Origin: Agromyces bauzanensis
GTDB taxonomy: Bacteria > Actinomycetota > Actinomycetes > Actinomycetales > Microbacteriaceae
Assembly: GCF_014645655.1 (NCBI RefSeq)
Contig: NZ_BMMD01000008.1
Span: 96,171-160,170, forward strand
Reading direction: 5' to 3'
DNA: 64,000 bases
The notes under the pieces are model-generated. The model was not told the origin of the DNA. It made no database searches and saw only the letters and a list, made by a program, of their open reading frames with translations. Shown here one piece after another: positions 1 through 8,665 of the stretch (position 1 is the stretch's first letter; every line of letters starts with the position of its first letter). The position numbers were made by a program, and so were the translations under genes.

Positions 1-2
1 TC

Positions 3-1445
3 GCCCAGCACGCCAACGGCGTCTCGAAGCTGCACGGTGAGGTCAGCCGACGCATGTTCGGCGACCTCTGGCCCGGTTTCGACGCCGACGACGTGCCGAT
101 CACGTCGATCACCAACGGCGTGCACGCGCCCACTTGGACCGACCCCGCCCTGCTCGGCCTCGCCGAGGCCACGCTCGGCACCGGCGACTCCGAACACGCC
201 GACTGGCAGAGCGGCGCGCTCTCCGACGGCGAGTTCTGGACGGTCAAACGGCGCATGCGGCTGCAGCTCGTCGAGGAGGCGCGGCGCCGGCTGTCCGCGG
301 CGTGGTCGGAGCAGCACGGGGGCACCCAGCCGCCGCAGTGGGTGGCGCGGGTGCTCGACCCCGACACGCTCACGGTGGGCTTCGCGCGCCGCGTGCCGAC
401 GTACAAGCGGCTGACGCTCATGCTGCAGGACCCGGATCGCCTGAAGACGATCCTCACGAACCCCGATCGGCCCGTGCAGTTCGTGATCGCCGGCAAGGCG
501 CATCCGGCCGACGACGAGGGCAAGCGCCTCATTCAGCAGCTCGTGCAGTTCGCGCAGCAGCCCGAGCTGCGTGAGCGCATCGTGTTCCTGCCCGACTACG
601 ACATGGGCATGGCCGAACTGCTCTACCCGGGCTGCGACGTGTGGTTGAACAACCCGCTGCGCCCGCTCGAGGCGTGCGGCACTTCGGGCATGAAGGCAGC
701 CATGAACGGCGCCCTGAACCTGTCGATCCTCGACGGCTGGTGGGCCGAGTACGCGGGCGACGACTACGGCTGGATCATTCCGTCGGCGGATGCCGCGGGC
801 GACGCCGGTGAGCGCGACGCCCTCGAGGCGGCCGCCCTCTACGACCTGCTCGAGCACCGCGTCGCGACTCGGTACTACGAGCGCGACGGCGACGGCGTGC
901 CCGTGGAGTGGGTGCGCCGGGTGCGGCGGACGCTCGCGACGCTCGTCCCCGAGCTCGGCGCCGACCGGATGGTGCGCCAGTACGTCGAACGGCTCTACCG
1001 GCCCGCGGCCGAGCAGGCGGGCCGCGTCGAGGCCGACGGCGACCGAGGTGCCCGCGAGCTCGCCGCATTCGGCGGCCGCGTGCGCAAGGCGTGGCCCGGC
1101 GTGCACGTGACGCACGTCGAGTCGGGTGGCGTCGAGTCGCCGCACGTCGGCGACGAGCTGCGCCTGCGCGCGTACGTCGAGCTCGACGGTCTCGCGCCCG
1201 ACGACGTCACGGTGGAGGTGGTCTACGGCCGCAGTCGCGTCGACGAGTCCATCGAAGGCGCCCGGCGCGTCGCACTGCAGCCGGCGGTTCCGGATGCCGC
1301 GGCCGACACGTCGGGTCCGCGCCTGTACACCGGCACGGTCGTGCTCGACCGGGCGGGCGCGTTCGGGTACACGGTGCGCGTGGTGCCGCGGCATCCGCTC
1401 ATGCTCTCGGCCGCCGAGTTCGGATTGGTGGCGGTCGCGGGCTGA
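3..1445 (+). CDS. glgP: Alpha-glucan (glycogen/maltodextrin) phosphorylase, 3' part
   Basis: The enzyme phosphorolyses alpha-1,4-glucans to glucose-1-phosphate in the cytoplasm (GT35 family). The reading frame is open from the first bases of the window, so the start lies upstream. The visible 480 residues are the C-terminal part of a protein that is usually about 850 residues in Actinobacteria. The sequence NGVSKLHGEVSRRMF near the left edge and GTSGMKAAMNGALN around visible residue 226 are phosphorylase hallmarks; the lysine of GTSGMK binds pyridoxal phosphate. A beta-rich C-terminal extension of about 150 residues follows the catalytic core. It converges with ybaK and glgX, which acts on the same polymer. 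The assignment is secure; the exact natural substrate is not shown by sequence. Confidence 0.93.
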   Translation, partial: AQHANGVSKLHGEVSRRMFGDLWPGFDADDVPITSITNGVHAPTWTDPALLGLAEATLGTGDSEHADWQSGALSDGEFWTVKRRMRLQLVEEARRRLSAAWSEQHGGTQPPQWVARVLDPDTLTVGFARRVPTYKRLTLMLQDPDRLKTILTNPDRPVQFVIAGKAHPADDEGKRLIQQLVQFAQQPELRERIVFLPDYDMGMAELLYPGCDVWLNNPLRPLEACGTSGMKAAMNGALNLSILDGWWAEYAGDDYGWIIPSADAAGDAGERDALEAAALYDLLEHRVATRYYERDGDGVPVEWVRRVRRTLATLVPELGADRMVRQYVERLYRPAAEQAGRVEADGDRGARELAAFGGRVRKAWPGVHVTHVESGGVESPHVGDELRLRAYVELDGLAPDDVTVEVVYGRSRVDESIEGARRVALQPAVPDAAADTSGPRLYTGTVVLDRAGAFGYTVRVVPRHPLMLSAAEFGLVAVAG

Positions 1446-1484
1446 GCTTGGCGTGGGCGGGTTTCGAGACAGCGCTGGCGCGCC

Positions 1485-1532
1485 GCGCGCCGCGGGTCAG
1501 CGCGCGCGGCGCGCCGCGGGTCAGCGCGCGCG
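1485..1532. repeat. Two tandem copies of a 24-bp GC-only-like unit between convergent genes
   Basis: Positions 1485-1508 and 1509-1532 carry the same 24-base unit, built from alternating GC around a central GGGTCAG. The second copy contains the stop codon of ybaK (1521-1523), so the duplication leaves that protein unchanged. The CGCGC runs on both sides of the unit can pair, so it may act as a bidirectional terminator between glgP and ybaK; that role is inferred. Confidence 0.7.
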
Positions 1533-2021
1533 GGCGATCGGCGCGTAGCGGCCCGCGGTGACGGCGATGAGGTCGTCGGGCGCGAGCTCGAGGTCGAGGC
1601 CGCGCCGGCCGCCCGACACGTAGATCGTCTCGCAGAGGATCGCCGACTCGTCGAGCACGGTCGGCAGCGCCGTCTTCTGACCGATGGGGCTGATGCCGCC
1701 CACGACGTAGCCCGTCTTGCGCTCGGCCACCACCGGGTCGGCCATCTCGGCGCGCTTGCCGCCGAGGGCCTGCGCGAGCGCCTTGAGGTCGAGCTGCATC
1801 GCGACCGGCACGATGCCCACCGCGAGCGTGCCGTCGACGCTGGCGAGCAGGGTCTTGAACACCCGATCGGGGTCGAGGCCGAGTTTCTCAGCGGCCTCCA
1901 GCCCGTATGCCGCGGCGCGCGGGTCGTGCTCGTAGGCGTGCACCGTGAACGCGATGCCCGCCCTGGCGAGCGCGACCGTCGCGGGCGTGCCGGCCGAGGC
2001 ATCCGCTCGCTTGGCCATCAT
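1521..2021 (-). CDS. ybaK: YbaK/EbsC family Cys-tRNA(Pro) deacylase
   Basis: YbaK-type proteins hydrolyse Cys-tRNA(Pro) made in error by prolyl-tRNA synthetase. The 166-residue length fits single-domain YbaK. Visible family features are the motif FKTLLA near residue 56, the segment KTGYVVGGISPIG near residue 105 that forms the substrate pocket, and the C-terminal GRRGLDLELAPDDL. I take the start at 2021 because its ATG overlaps the TGA of glgX by 4 bases (ATGA), a usual sign of translational coupling; an ATG one codon later is also possible. It follows glgX on the same transcript. No functional link to glycogen is known to me. Confidence 0.9.
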   Translation of the reverse strand: MMAKRADASAGTPATVALARAGIAFTVHAYEHDPRAAAYGLEAAEKLGLDPDRVFKTLLASVDGTLAVGIVPVAMQLDLKALAQALGGKRAEMADPVVAERKTGYVVGGISPIGQKTALPTVLDESAILCETIYVSGGRRGLDLELAPDDLIAVTAGRYAPIARAR

Positions 2022-4084
2022 CGCTCACCGTGCGCGCGGAACAGCACCATCGACAGCGGCGCCACCGCGATGCGCTCGCCCGGCACGTGGTCTGCGCCGA
2101 CGTCGACGGCCTCGTCGCCCGCGGAGTCCCACAGCCGTGTGTAGGCGGTCACGCCCTCGTGCGCGGGCAGCACCGCATCGGTCGGGGTCTCGTGCGCGTG
2201 CACCACGAGGAGGATGCGGTTGAACGCCTCGAACTCGGGCGTCGACGCGGCGAGGTACTGCAGCGTGCGCTGCTCGGGGGAGTGCCAGTCGTCGATGGTC
2301 ATGGTGGCGCCCTCGGCGTTGAACCAGTCCATCTGGGACGCGCTCGGGGTCGTCTCGCCGAACCGCCCGAACCGCACCGGCCGGATCGCCGGGTTCTCCG
2401 CCCGCAGGCGCAACAACCGCCTCGTGGTCGCGAGGAGTCCCGCGTCGCGTTCGGCGTCGCCCCACGCGAGCCAGGTCAGCTCGGAGTCGTGGCAGTACGC
2501 GTTGTTGTTGCCGCGCTGGCTGCGCCCGTACTCGTCGCCGGCCGTGAGCATCGGCACGCCCGCCGAGAGCAGCAGCGTGCCGAGCAGGTTCCGGATGCTC
2601 CGCCGGCGCGCCGAGAGGATGCTCGCGTCGTCCGTGTCGCCCTCGATGCCGTGGTTGTACGAGTTGTTGTTGTCGGTGCCATCGCGGTTGGCCTCGCCGT
2701 TGCCGAGGTTGTGCTTCACGTCGTACGCGGTGAGGTCGGCGAGCGTGAAGCCGTCGTGCGCGGTGACGAAGTTGACGGACGCCAGCGGACCGCGCTCGGT
2801 CGAGAAGGTGTTCGACGATCCCGCGAGGCGCGTCGCGAACCGGCCGATGCCGCTGCCCGCGGTGCCCGTCTCGCGCTCGCGACGGAGGTCGCCCAGCCAG
2901 AAGTCGCGCATGCGATCGCGGTACCGGTCGTTCCACTCGCTGAACCCCGCCGGGAAGTTGCCGGTCTGCCAGCCGCCGGGGCCGACGTCCCACGGCTCGG
3001 CGATGAGCTTCGTGTCGCCGATCACGGGGTCGTCGAGCATCTCCTGCAGCAGCGGATGCTCGGGCGTGTAGCCACCGTGGTCGTCGCGGCCGAGCGTCGC
3101 TGCGAGATCGAGCCGGAACCCGTCGACCTGCAGCTCGTCGGCGAAGTACCGCATCGAGTCGAGCACGAGGCGCCGGGCCGGCTCGCCGCCGAAGTCGAGC
3201 GTGTTGCCGCAGCCCGTCGTGTTGACGTAGCGGCCGTGCGCGTCGTGCCGGTAATAGGCGACGTTGTCGATGCCGCGGAAGGAATATGTCGGTCCTTGGC
3301 GTCCCTCCTCGGCGGTGTGGTTGTAGACGACATCGAGCACCACCTCGAGACCGGCCCCGTGCAGCCGCTGCACCATGCCGGCGAACTCGCGCCGCACCGC
3401 GCGGGCGCCCTCGGCCTGCGCGGCAGCCGTGGCATACGGCGCGTGCGCGGCGAAGAACGCGAGCGTGTTGTAGCCCCAGTAGTTCGGGCGGCCCTGCCGC
3501 ACGAGTCGCTCCTCGGAGACGAACGCGTGCACGGGCAGGAGCTCGACGGTCGTGACGCCCAGCCCCGTGAGGTACTCGAGCGAGGCGTCGTGGGCGAGCC
3601 CCGCGTAGGTGCCGCGGATCGGCTCGGGGATGCGTTCGTTGAGCCTCGAGAAACCGCGCACGTGTGCCTCGTACACGACGGTGTGGTCGAGCGGCACGTG
3701 GGGTTTCGCCGTGCCCGACCAGTCGAAGCCGCCCTCGGCGAGCGACTCGAGTGCGACACAGCGCCAGGATCCGTCGGCCGCCGGCGCGAGGCCCCGCGCG
3801 TACGGGTCGAGCAATGTGTGCGCCGGGTCGAACGCGTGCTCGAGCCCCGCGGGGCCGTCGACGCGCAGCCCGTAGCGGGCACCGGGCACGAGAGCAGCGG
3901 ATGCCGCTTCCCACACGCCGTGCTCGTCGCGCACGAGCGGTGTGCGCGACGTCGCCCAGTCGAGGTCGCCGTCGGCGAACACCTCGAGTTCGATCGAGCT
4001 CGCATGCTCGGACCAGACCCGGACGGTGCCGCCGTCGGGACCCGTGCGGACGCCGAGGTCGTGCATGGGGTCGGGCGCGGGCAT
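2018..4084 (-). CDS. glgX: Glycogen debranching enzyme GlgX (isoamylase type)
   Basis: GlgX hydrolyses alpha-1,6 branch points of glycogen after trimming by phosphorylase. The 688-residue protein has an N-terminal CBM48-like beta domain (about 1-110) followed by a GH13 barrel. The catalytic residues are readable: Asp in DGFRLDLA near 324, Glu in LIAEPWD near 361, and Asp in TAHDGFTL near 443. The open frame extends far upstream, but the start is set at ATG 4084: the protein then begins as the family does, and a -10 box TACTGT ends 7 nt before it, which predicts a leaderless mRNA. It works with the phosphorylase encoded at the left edge. It is divergent from the cysteine desulfurase gene. Confidence 0.94.
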   Translation of the reverse strand: MPAPDPMHDLGVRTGPDGGTVRVWSEHASSIELEVFADGDLDWATSRTPLVRDEHGVWEAASAALVPGARYGLRVDGPAGLEHAFDPAHTLLDPYARGLAPAADGSWRCVALESLAEGGFDWSGTAKPHVPLDHTVVYEAHVRGFSRLNERIPEPIRGTYAGLAHDASLEYLTGLGVTTVELLPVHAFVSEERLVRQGRPNYWGYNTLAFFAAHAPYATAAAQAEGARAVRREFAGMVQRLHGAGLEVVLDVVYNHTAEEGRQGPTYSFRGIDNVAYYRHDAHGRYVNTTGCGNTLDFGGEPARRLVLDSMRYFADELQVDGFRLDLAATLGRDDHGGYTPEHPLLQEMLDDPVIGDTKLIAEPWDVGPGGWQTGNFPAGFSEWNDRYRDRMRDFWLGDLRRERETGTAGSGIGRFATRLAGSSNTFSTERGPLASVNFVTAHDGFTLADLTAYDVKHNLGNGEANRDGTDNNNSYNHGIEGDTDDASILSARRRSIRNLLGTLLLSAGVPMLTAGDEYGRSQRGNNNAYCHDSELTWLAWGDAERDAGLLATTRRLLRLRAENPAIRPVRFGRFGETTPSASQMDWFNAEGATMTIDDWHSPEQRTLQYLAASTPEFEAFNRILLVVHAHETPTDAVLPAHEGVTAYTRLWDSAGDEAVDVGADHVPGERIAVAPLSMVLFRAHGER

Positions 4085-4090
4085 GCGATC

Positions 4091-4097
4091 TACAGTA
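4091..4097. promoter_or_regulatory. Overlapping divergent -10 boxes, glgX / cysteine desulfurase
   Basis: The seven bases TACAGTA hold a -10 box on each strand: TACAGT forward (4091-4096) and TACTGT reverse (4097-4092). The reverse box lies 7 nt from the glgX ATG. The forward one would give a leader of about 75 nt before the desulfurase ATG. RNA polymerase can hardly open both at once, so the two transcripts may exclude each other. Confidence 0.55.
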
Positions 4098-4177
4098 GTT
4101 GTGTGGAGGCGCTGCCCGCGCCGCGGTGTCTCGTGCCGCGCACCGGGTGTTCGGTGCTCCCGGGAGGAGGTGTCGTC

Positions 4178-5434
4178 ATGGTCATGGTCTACCTCGACCA
4201 TGCCGCCACGACCTCCATGCGTCGCGAGGCGATCGAGGCGCTCACCGCCGCCCTGCGCGTCGTTGGGAACCCGTCGTCGATCCACAGTGCGGGCCAGGCG
4301 GCCAAGCGCCTGCTCGAGGAGTCGCGCGAGCGGGTCGCCGCCACCCTCGGCGCCGACGGCATCGAGGTCGTGTTCACGGGCAGCGGCACCGAGGCCGTGA
4401 ACCTCGCGATCAAGGGGCTGTGGTGGAGCCGGCAGGGCGCGGGCCCGGCAGCTGGGCTGCTCGCGAGTCCGCGGCCCCGCCCGCGCATCATCGTCCCCGC
4501 GGGGGAGCACCACGCCACGATCGACTCCGTCGAGTGGCTGGCCGAGCACGAGGGCGCGGTCGTCGAGGAGGTGCCGCTCGACCAGGTGGGGCGGGTGCGG
4601 CTCGACGCGCTCGCTGCGGCACTCGAGCGGGACGCGGCATCCGTGGCGCTCGTGACCATGATCTGGGCGAACAACGAGGTCGGCACCGTCCAGCCCGTTG
4701 CCGAGGTCGCGCGCCTCGCCGCGCGTGCCGGCGTGCCCCTGCACGTCGACGCGATCGCCGCGTACGGGCAGGTGCCCATCGACGTCCACGACCTGCGGCG
4801 GGCGACGGATGCCCCGGCCGGCGCCGGTCTCGTGGCCCTCAGCGTTTCGGCGCACAAGATCGGCGGACCCGTGGGCATCGGGGCCCTCGTGCTCGACCGC
4901 TCTGCGACGATCGAGCCGCTCATCCACGGCGGAGGGCAGCAGCGCAAGGTGCGGTCGGGCACGCAGGACGTCGCGGCGGCCGCGGCGTTCGCTGCGGCGG
5001 CATCCGCGGTGCACGAAGGGCTCGACGTCGATGCCGAGCGGATGTCGCGGCTGCGCGACCGGGTCATCGCCCGTGTTTCCGCTGCGGTGCCTTCGGCGGT
5101 GCTGTCGGGCGACCCCGACGCGGCCGGACGGCTGCCCGGGAACGTGCACTTCTCGTTCCCCGGCTGCGAGGGCGACTCGCTGCTGTTCCTCCTCGACATG
5201 GCGGGCGTCGCCGTGTCGACGGGGTCGGCCTGCCGGGCGGGCGTGCCCGAGCCGTCGCACGTGCTCATGGCGATGGGTCGCTCGGAGGCCGATGCGCGCG
5301 GCGCGTTGCGCATCACGCTCGGGCACGAGTCCACCGACGCCGACGTCGACGCGTTCCTCGCGGCCCTGCCGGGGGCGTACGAGCAGGCGGCTCGCGCCGG
5401 CCTCGCGGCCCGGGCGACCTCGTTCGACCGCTGA
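4178..5434 (+). CDS. Cysteine desulfurase, IscS/NifS family
   Basis: This PLP enzyme converts cysteine to alanine and passes the sulfur on as persulfide. The 418-residue protein begins YLDHAATT, has the PLP lysine in SAHKIGG (K227) and the persulfide cysteine in STGSACRAG (C352). The start at ATG 4178 is preceded by a strong GGGAGGAGG at 4162-4170. The open frame reaches far upstream, but that part is antisense to glgX. The next gene on the same strand is mnmA, which needs exactly this sulfur supply for tRNA 2-thiouridine, so a main role in tRNA thiolation is likely; iron-sulfur cluster supply cannot be excluded. The 222-base gap to mnmA carries that gene's own promoter. Confidence 0.92.
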   Translation: MVMVYLDHAATTSMRREAIEALTAALRVVGNPSSIHSAGQAAKRLLEESRERVAATLGADGIEVVFTGSGTEAVNLAIKGLWWSRQGAGPAAGLLASPRPRPRIIVPAGEHHATIDSVEWLAEHEGAVVEEVPLDQVGRVRLDALAAALERDAASVALVTMIWANNEVGTVQPVAEVARLAARAGVPLHVDAIAAYGQVPIDVHDLRRATDAPAGAGLVALSVSAHKIGGPVGIGALVLDRSATIEPLIHGGGQQRKVRSGTQDVAAAAAFAAAASAVHEGLDVDAERMSRLRDRVIARVSAAVPSAVLSGDPDAAGRLPGNVHFSFPGCEGDSLLFLLDMAGVAVSTGSACRAGVPEPSHVLMAMGRSEADARGALRITLGHESTDADVDAFLAALPGAYEQAARAGLAARATSFDR

Positions 5435-5520
5435 CGCGCGCGGCCGCGAGGCATCCGCTCGCTCGAGGCCTCGGGTTCCAGGGTCGACGGAGGAATTGTG
5501 CCCGCGGCGGCGTGTCGCTC

Positions 5521-5556
5521 GGCGTGTCGGCGAGATCTTCCTGCGACTCGTGAACG
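5521..5556 (+). repeat. Dispersed intergenic repeat, copy 1
   Basis: These 36 bases match 8841-8876 at 31 of 36 positions without gaps; the last 13 bases (CGACTCGTGAACG) are identical. Both copies lie on the plus strand in the gap upstream of a housekeeping gene (mnmA here, ligA there), about 75-100 bases before the start codon. No function is known to me. Confidence 0.6.
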
Positions 5557-5643
5557 GGGGAGCGGCGGCTGGTCCGAGACGGCGCTGAGCGCCTCCTCGA
5601 CCGCTGATCCGCGGGTCGCGGCATCCGCTCAGCATCGGTTTCG

Positions 5644-5649
5644 TACACT
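5644..5649 (+). promoter_or_regulatory. -10 box of mnmA (leaderless)
   Basis: TACACT ends 6 nt before the ATG of mnmA, placing transcription start at or next to the start codon. No good ribosome binding site is present before the ATG, which fits a leaderless mRNA. Confidence 0.6.
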
Positions 5650-5655
5650 GGAACG

Positions 5656-6762
5656 ATGCGAGTCCTGGCAGCGATGAGCGGCGGCGTCGACAGCGCCGTC
5701 GCGGCCGCGCGCGCCGTGGACGCCGGGCACGACGTGGTCGGGGTGCACCTCGCGCTCAGCCGCATGCCCGGCACGCTCCGCACGGGCAGTCGCGGCTGCT
5801 GCACCATCGAGGATTCGATGGACGCCCAGCGCGCCGCGAACGTGCTCGGCATCCCGTATTACGTGTGGGACTTCTCCGAGCGCTTCAAGGCGGATGTGGT
5901 CGACGACTTCATCGCCGAGTACGCCGCGGGCCGCACCCCGAACCCGTGCATGCGCTGCAACGAGCGCATCAAGTTCGCAGCGCTGCTCGAGAAGGCGCTC
6001 GCGCTCGGGTTCGACGCCGTGTGCACGGGCCATTACGCGACGATCGTGACGGATGCCGCGGGTAACCGCGAACTGCACCGCGCGAGCGCGTGGGCGAAGG
6101 ACCAGTCGTACGTGCTCGGCGTGCTCACCGCCGAGCAGCTCGCGCACGCGTACTTCCCGCTCGGCGACACCCCCTCGAAGCAGCTCGTGCGAGAGGAGGC
6201 CGCCCGACGCCGCCTGTCGGTGGCGCAGAAGCCCGACTCGCACGACATCTGCTTCATCCCCGACGGCGACACGCGCGGCTGGCTCGCCGAGAAGGTGGGC
6301 ACCGCGCACGGCGACATCGTCGATCGCGCGGGCGAGGTCGTCGGCTCGCACGAGGGCGCCCACGCGTACACGGTCGGCCAGCGCCGCGGGCTGCGGCTCG
6401 GGACGCCCGCCCCCGACGGCAAGCCGCGCTTCGTGCTCGAGGTGCGCCCCAAGGAGAATACGGTCGTCGTCGGCCCGAAAGTGGCGCTCGCGACGGCCGA
6501 GATCGCCGGGTCGCGCTACACGTGGGCCGGGCAGCCGCCCGAGGATGCCGCGACGCCGTTCGCGTGCGAGGTGCAGATCCGGGCGCACGCCGACCCCGTG
6601 CCCGCGACGGCGGTCGTCGCCGGCGGCCAGCTCGTGGTCACCCCGGAGCATCCGCTCGACGGCGTGGCACCCGGGCAGACCGCGGTGGTGTACGTCGGCA
6701 CACGCGTGCTCGGCCAGTGCACCATCGACCGCACGGTGAGCGCGGTTCCCGTCGACGCCTGA
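5656..6762 (+). CDS. mnmA: tRNA-specific 2-thiouridylase MnmA
   Basis: MnmA puts sulfur on U34 of tRNA-Lys, -Glu and -Gln, using ATP and persulfide sulfur. The 368-residue length is typical. The N-terminal PP-loop [10 protein letters not shown] (residues 8-17) binds ATP. The two catalytic cysteines are present: C98 in NPCMRCN and C199 in DICFIPDG. The middle domain has [11 protein letters not shown], and the C-terminal beta domain follows. It lies downstream of the cysteine desulfurase gene, the expected sulfur donor, but has its own leaderless-type promoter. Start choice is clear: the ATG is followed by the canonical [12 protein letters not shown]. Confidence 0.95.
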   Translation: MRVLAAMSGGVDSAVAAARAVDAGHDVVGVHLALSRMPGTLRTGSRGCCTIEDSMDAQRAANVLGIPYYVWDFSERFKADVVDDFIAEYAAGRTPNPCMRCNERIKFAALLEKALALGFDAVCTGHYATIVTDAAGNRELHRASAWAKDQSYVLGVLTAEQLAHAYFPLGDTPSKQLVREEAARRRLSVAQKPDSHDICFIPDGDTRGWLAEKVGTAHGDIVDRAGEVVGSHEGAHAYTVGQRRGLRLGTPAPDGKPRFVLEVRPKENTVVVGPKVALATAEIAGSRYTWAGQPPEDAATPFACEVQIRAHADPVPATAVVAGGQLVVTPEHPLDGVAPGQTAVVYVGTRVLGQCTIDRTVSAVPVDA

Positions 6763-6768
6763 GCGTGG

Positions 6769-6791
6769 TGTCGCGCCGGGCGACCGCGACA
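6769..6791 (+). terminator. Hairpin after mnmA
   Basis: TGTCGCG (6769-6775) pairs perfectly with CGCGACA (6785-6791) across a 9-nt loop, seven bases after the mnmA stop. There is no U-tract, as is common in high-GC Actinobacteria, so terminator function is inferred. Confidence 0.4.
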
Positions 6792-6926
6792 TCCGTCGAA
6801 CTCGTGGCCGGAATCACCTGAGGGTATTCCCCAGCTTCGGTGCGGGCTCTCGCCGCCGCGAGCCGATTCGCGTAGATTCGCGGCTGGCGCTACCCCCGGC
6901 GCCGAGCACGTGACGAGGAGATACCA

Positions 6927-7643
6927 GTGTCCTACCCGCTGTACCCCGCCGATCCGACCGCAGACCCCGCCGAGCCGTTTCGCAAGCTCGACACGGGACC
7001 GATGACGAGTCCCGTGTCGACCGTCGGCCAACGACCCGGTGCATGGGCGCCGGCCGTGGATGCCCGCCCGCTGACGATCGATGAAATCGTCGAACGCCAA
7101 CGGGAGGCGTTCGGCGGCGTGAAGGTCGGCTCCGCGTTCTTCGGATTGCTCATCGCCCTGGCCGTGGGAGCCATCCTCGGCGGGCTCCTCGCCGGCGCCG
7201 GGGCGGCGCTCGGACTGGGCCCGCTGCTGCTTCCGCGAGTGCCGGCGCGCGTCGGTTCATTCGATGCCGAGCTGGTCGGCTGGATCGTCCTGGGCGCGGG
7301 CCTCGCGATCGTGCTCGTCGCGTTCTACTGCGGCGGGTACGTGGCGGGGCGCATGGCGCGCTTCAGCGGCTTCGTGCAGGGGCTCGCGGTCTGGGCGTGG
7401 GCGCTCGTCATCGCGATCCTCGCGGGCGTCGCCGGTTTCCTGCTCGGTGGACGCCTGTTCGACAACGTGACCGACCGTGTCGGCGGCTTCGGACGCCTCC
7501 TGGTTCCCGGGGACTTCGTCGTGATCGCCGGGATCATCACGGTCGTCGTCGTGGCCGTCGCGAGCCTGGGCATCGCCATGCTCGGCGGCATGGCGGGCAT
7601 GCGGTACCACCGCAGGGTGGACCGCGTCGCGCTCGACGCGTAG
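6927..7643 (+). CDS. Membrane protein, first of a tandem paralogous pair
   Basis: I do not recognise a named function. The 238-residue protein has a soluble N-terminal part (1-65), then about four transmembrane helices around 70-95, 115-140, 150-172 and 190-215, and a short basic tail with YHRRVDR. The segment REAFGGVKVGSAFFG before the first helix and GGYVAGRMARFSG before the third are shared almost word for word with the next gene, so the two arose by tandem duplication. GTG 6927 is chosen because GAGGAG lies 6-7 nt upstream. A -10 box TAGATT at 6873-6878 would give a leader of about 40 nt. The glycine-rich helix faces suggest tight helix packing. Confidence 0.75.
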   Translation: MSYPLYPADPTADPAEPFRKLDTGPMTSPVSTVGQRPGAWAPAVDARPLTIDEIVERQREAFGGVKVGSAFFGLLIALAVGAILGGLLAGAGAALGLGPLLLPRVPARVGSFDAELVGWIVLGAGLAIVLVAFYCGGYVAGRMARFSGFVQGLAVWAWALVIAILAGVAGFLLGGRLFDNVTDRVGGFGRLLVPGDFVVIAGIITVVVVAVASLGIAMLGGMAGMRYHRRVDRVALDA

Positions 7644-7820
7644 GGCGCGGCCCCGCGGCCGGCGCGTGGATCCTGAACACGCGCCGAGTGTCGGCTGCAC
7701 GTCGCGAGTACGGAAATCATGCGCCTGTCAAGGCCCCTGCCGCGACGCCGGCATCGTCGTAGGGTCGCATCGGCGTCGCAGGCATGACCCATGAGCGGCG
7801 CACGACGAGAGGGGACCACC

Positions 7821-8621
7821 GTGAGCACCTCATCCGACCGGAGCACCTCATCCGACCGGAGCACCTCATCCGACCGGCCGGGCCGAGATCCCTACCGGGC
7901 GACCACGCCTGCGGCGACGCCCGCGGAACCGGTCGTCGACCGGAACAGCGACGGCGTCGACGACCGTCGCCAGGTCGTCGACCGCGACCGTGACGGCGTC
8001 GACGACCGGCGCGAGGTCGCGGATCGCGACCGCCGCCTCGTCGATCGCAACGAGGTCGTCGCCCGCGAGCGCGAGGCGTTCGGCGGCGTGAAGGTGGGGT
8101 CGGCGTTCTTCGGCTGGCTCACCGCAACCGGCACCGCCGTGATCCTCACCGCGTTGCTCGCCGCGACCGGTGCGGCGCTCGGGCTCGGCATCGTCGATTC
8201 CGAGACCACCGTCGACGACGCCGCCGTCGACGCCGCCGTCGACGCCGAGACCGTCGGCTGGGTCGGCGCGATCGCGCTGCTCGTGATCCTGTTCGTCGCG
8301 TACTACGCCGGCGGATACGTCGCCGGCCGGATGGCGCGCTTCAACGGGATCCTGCAGGGCATCGCCGTCTGGGTGTGGGCGCTCGTCATCGCGATCATCG
8401 TGGCGCTGATCAGCGTCGTCGTCGGGAGCCAGTACGACGTGCTCGGCGAGTTGAATGTCTTCCCGCGGTTCCCCGTGGCCGAGGGCGATCTCACCGTCGC
8501 CGGCATCATCACCACGATCGTCGTGATCATCGCGAGCCTCGGCGGCGCGATCCTCGGCGGCAAGGCCGGTACGCACTACCACCGCAAGGTGGACCGCGCG
8601 GGCCTGGTGCCCGAGCGGTAG
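7821..8621 (+). CDS. Membrane protein, second of the tandem pair, with charged repeat region
   Basis: This 266-residue paralogue of the preceding protein keeps its motifs REAFGGVKVGSAFFG, GGYVAGRMARFNG, AGIIT and YHRKVDR and four predicted membrane helices. It differs in the N-terminus. Residues 2-19 are three copies of STSSDR, and residues about 40-75 hold two near-identical blocks, DRNSDGVDDRR and DRDRDGVDDRR, whose D-x-[ND]-x-D-G-x-x-D spacing resembles a calcium-binding loop. An acidic spacer DDAAVDAAVDA lies between helices 1 and 2. I place the start at GTG 7821, with GAGAGGGGA just upstream; an ATG at 7791 has no such site. Function is unknown; calcium binding is only a possibility. Confidence 0.7.
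   Translation: MSTSSDRSTSSDRSTSSDRPGRDPYRATTPAATPAEPVVDRNSDGVDDRRQVVDRDRDGVDDRREVADRDRRLVDRNEVVAREREAFGGVKVGSAFFGWLTATGTAVILTALLAATGAALGLGIVDSETTVDDAAVDAAVDAETVGWVGAIALLVILFVAYYAGGYVAGRMARFNGILQGIAVWVWALVIAIIVALISVVVGSQYDVLGELNVFPRFPVAEGDLTVAGIITTIVVIIASLGGAILGGKAGTHYHRKVDRAGLVPER
7824..7877 (+). repeat. Three perfect tandem copies of an 18-bp unit inside a coding region
   Basis: AGCACCTCATCCGACCGG occurs three times in a row starting at the second codon of the gene and encodes STSSDR x3. The copies are identical even at silent positions, so the expansion is recent and copy number may vary between strains. Confidence 0.9.
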
Positions 8622-8629
8622 ACCGCGGT

Positions 8630-8665
8630 GAAGGGGGCGGGGCGCGTCGGCGTCCCGCCCCCTTC
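8630..8665 (+). terminator. Strong hairpin terminator after the tandem membrane genes
   Basis: GAAGGGGGCGGG (8630-8641) pairs perfectly with CCCGCCCCCTTC (8654-8665), a 12-bp stem with a 12-nt loop, eight bases after the stop codon. The remaining gap to ligA (to 8950) holds an intergenic repeat copy and the ligA promoter; I see no gene in it. Confidence 0.75.

Noticed and set aside
2030..4177. Long open frame upstream of the cysteine desulfurase, apparently giving an 1134-residue protein
   Set aside because: It is antisense to glgX, is made of low-quality Arg/Ala-rich sequence, and a strong ribosome site plus family start lie at 4178.
4085..5635. N-terminal extension of glgX on the minus strand
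   Set aside because: It is antisense to the cysteine desulfurase; the family start and a -10 box are at 4084.
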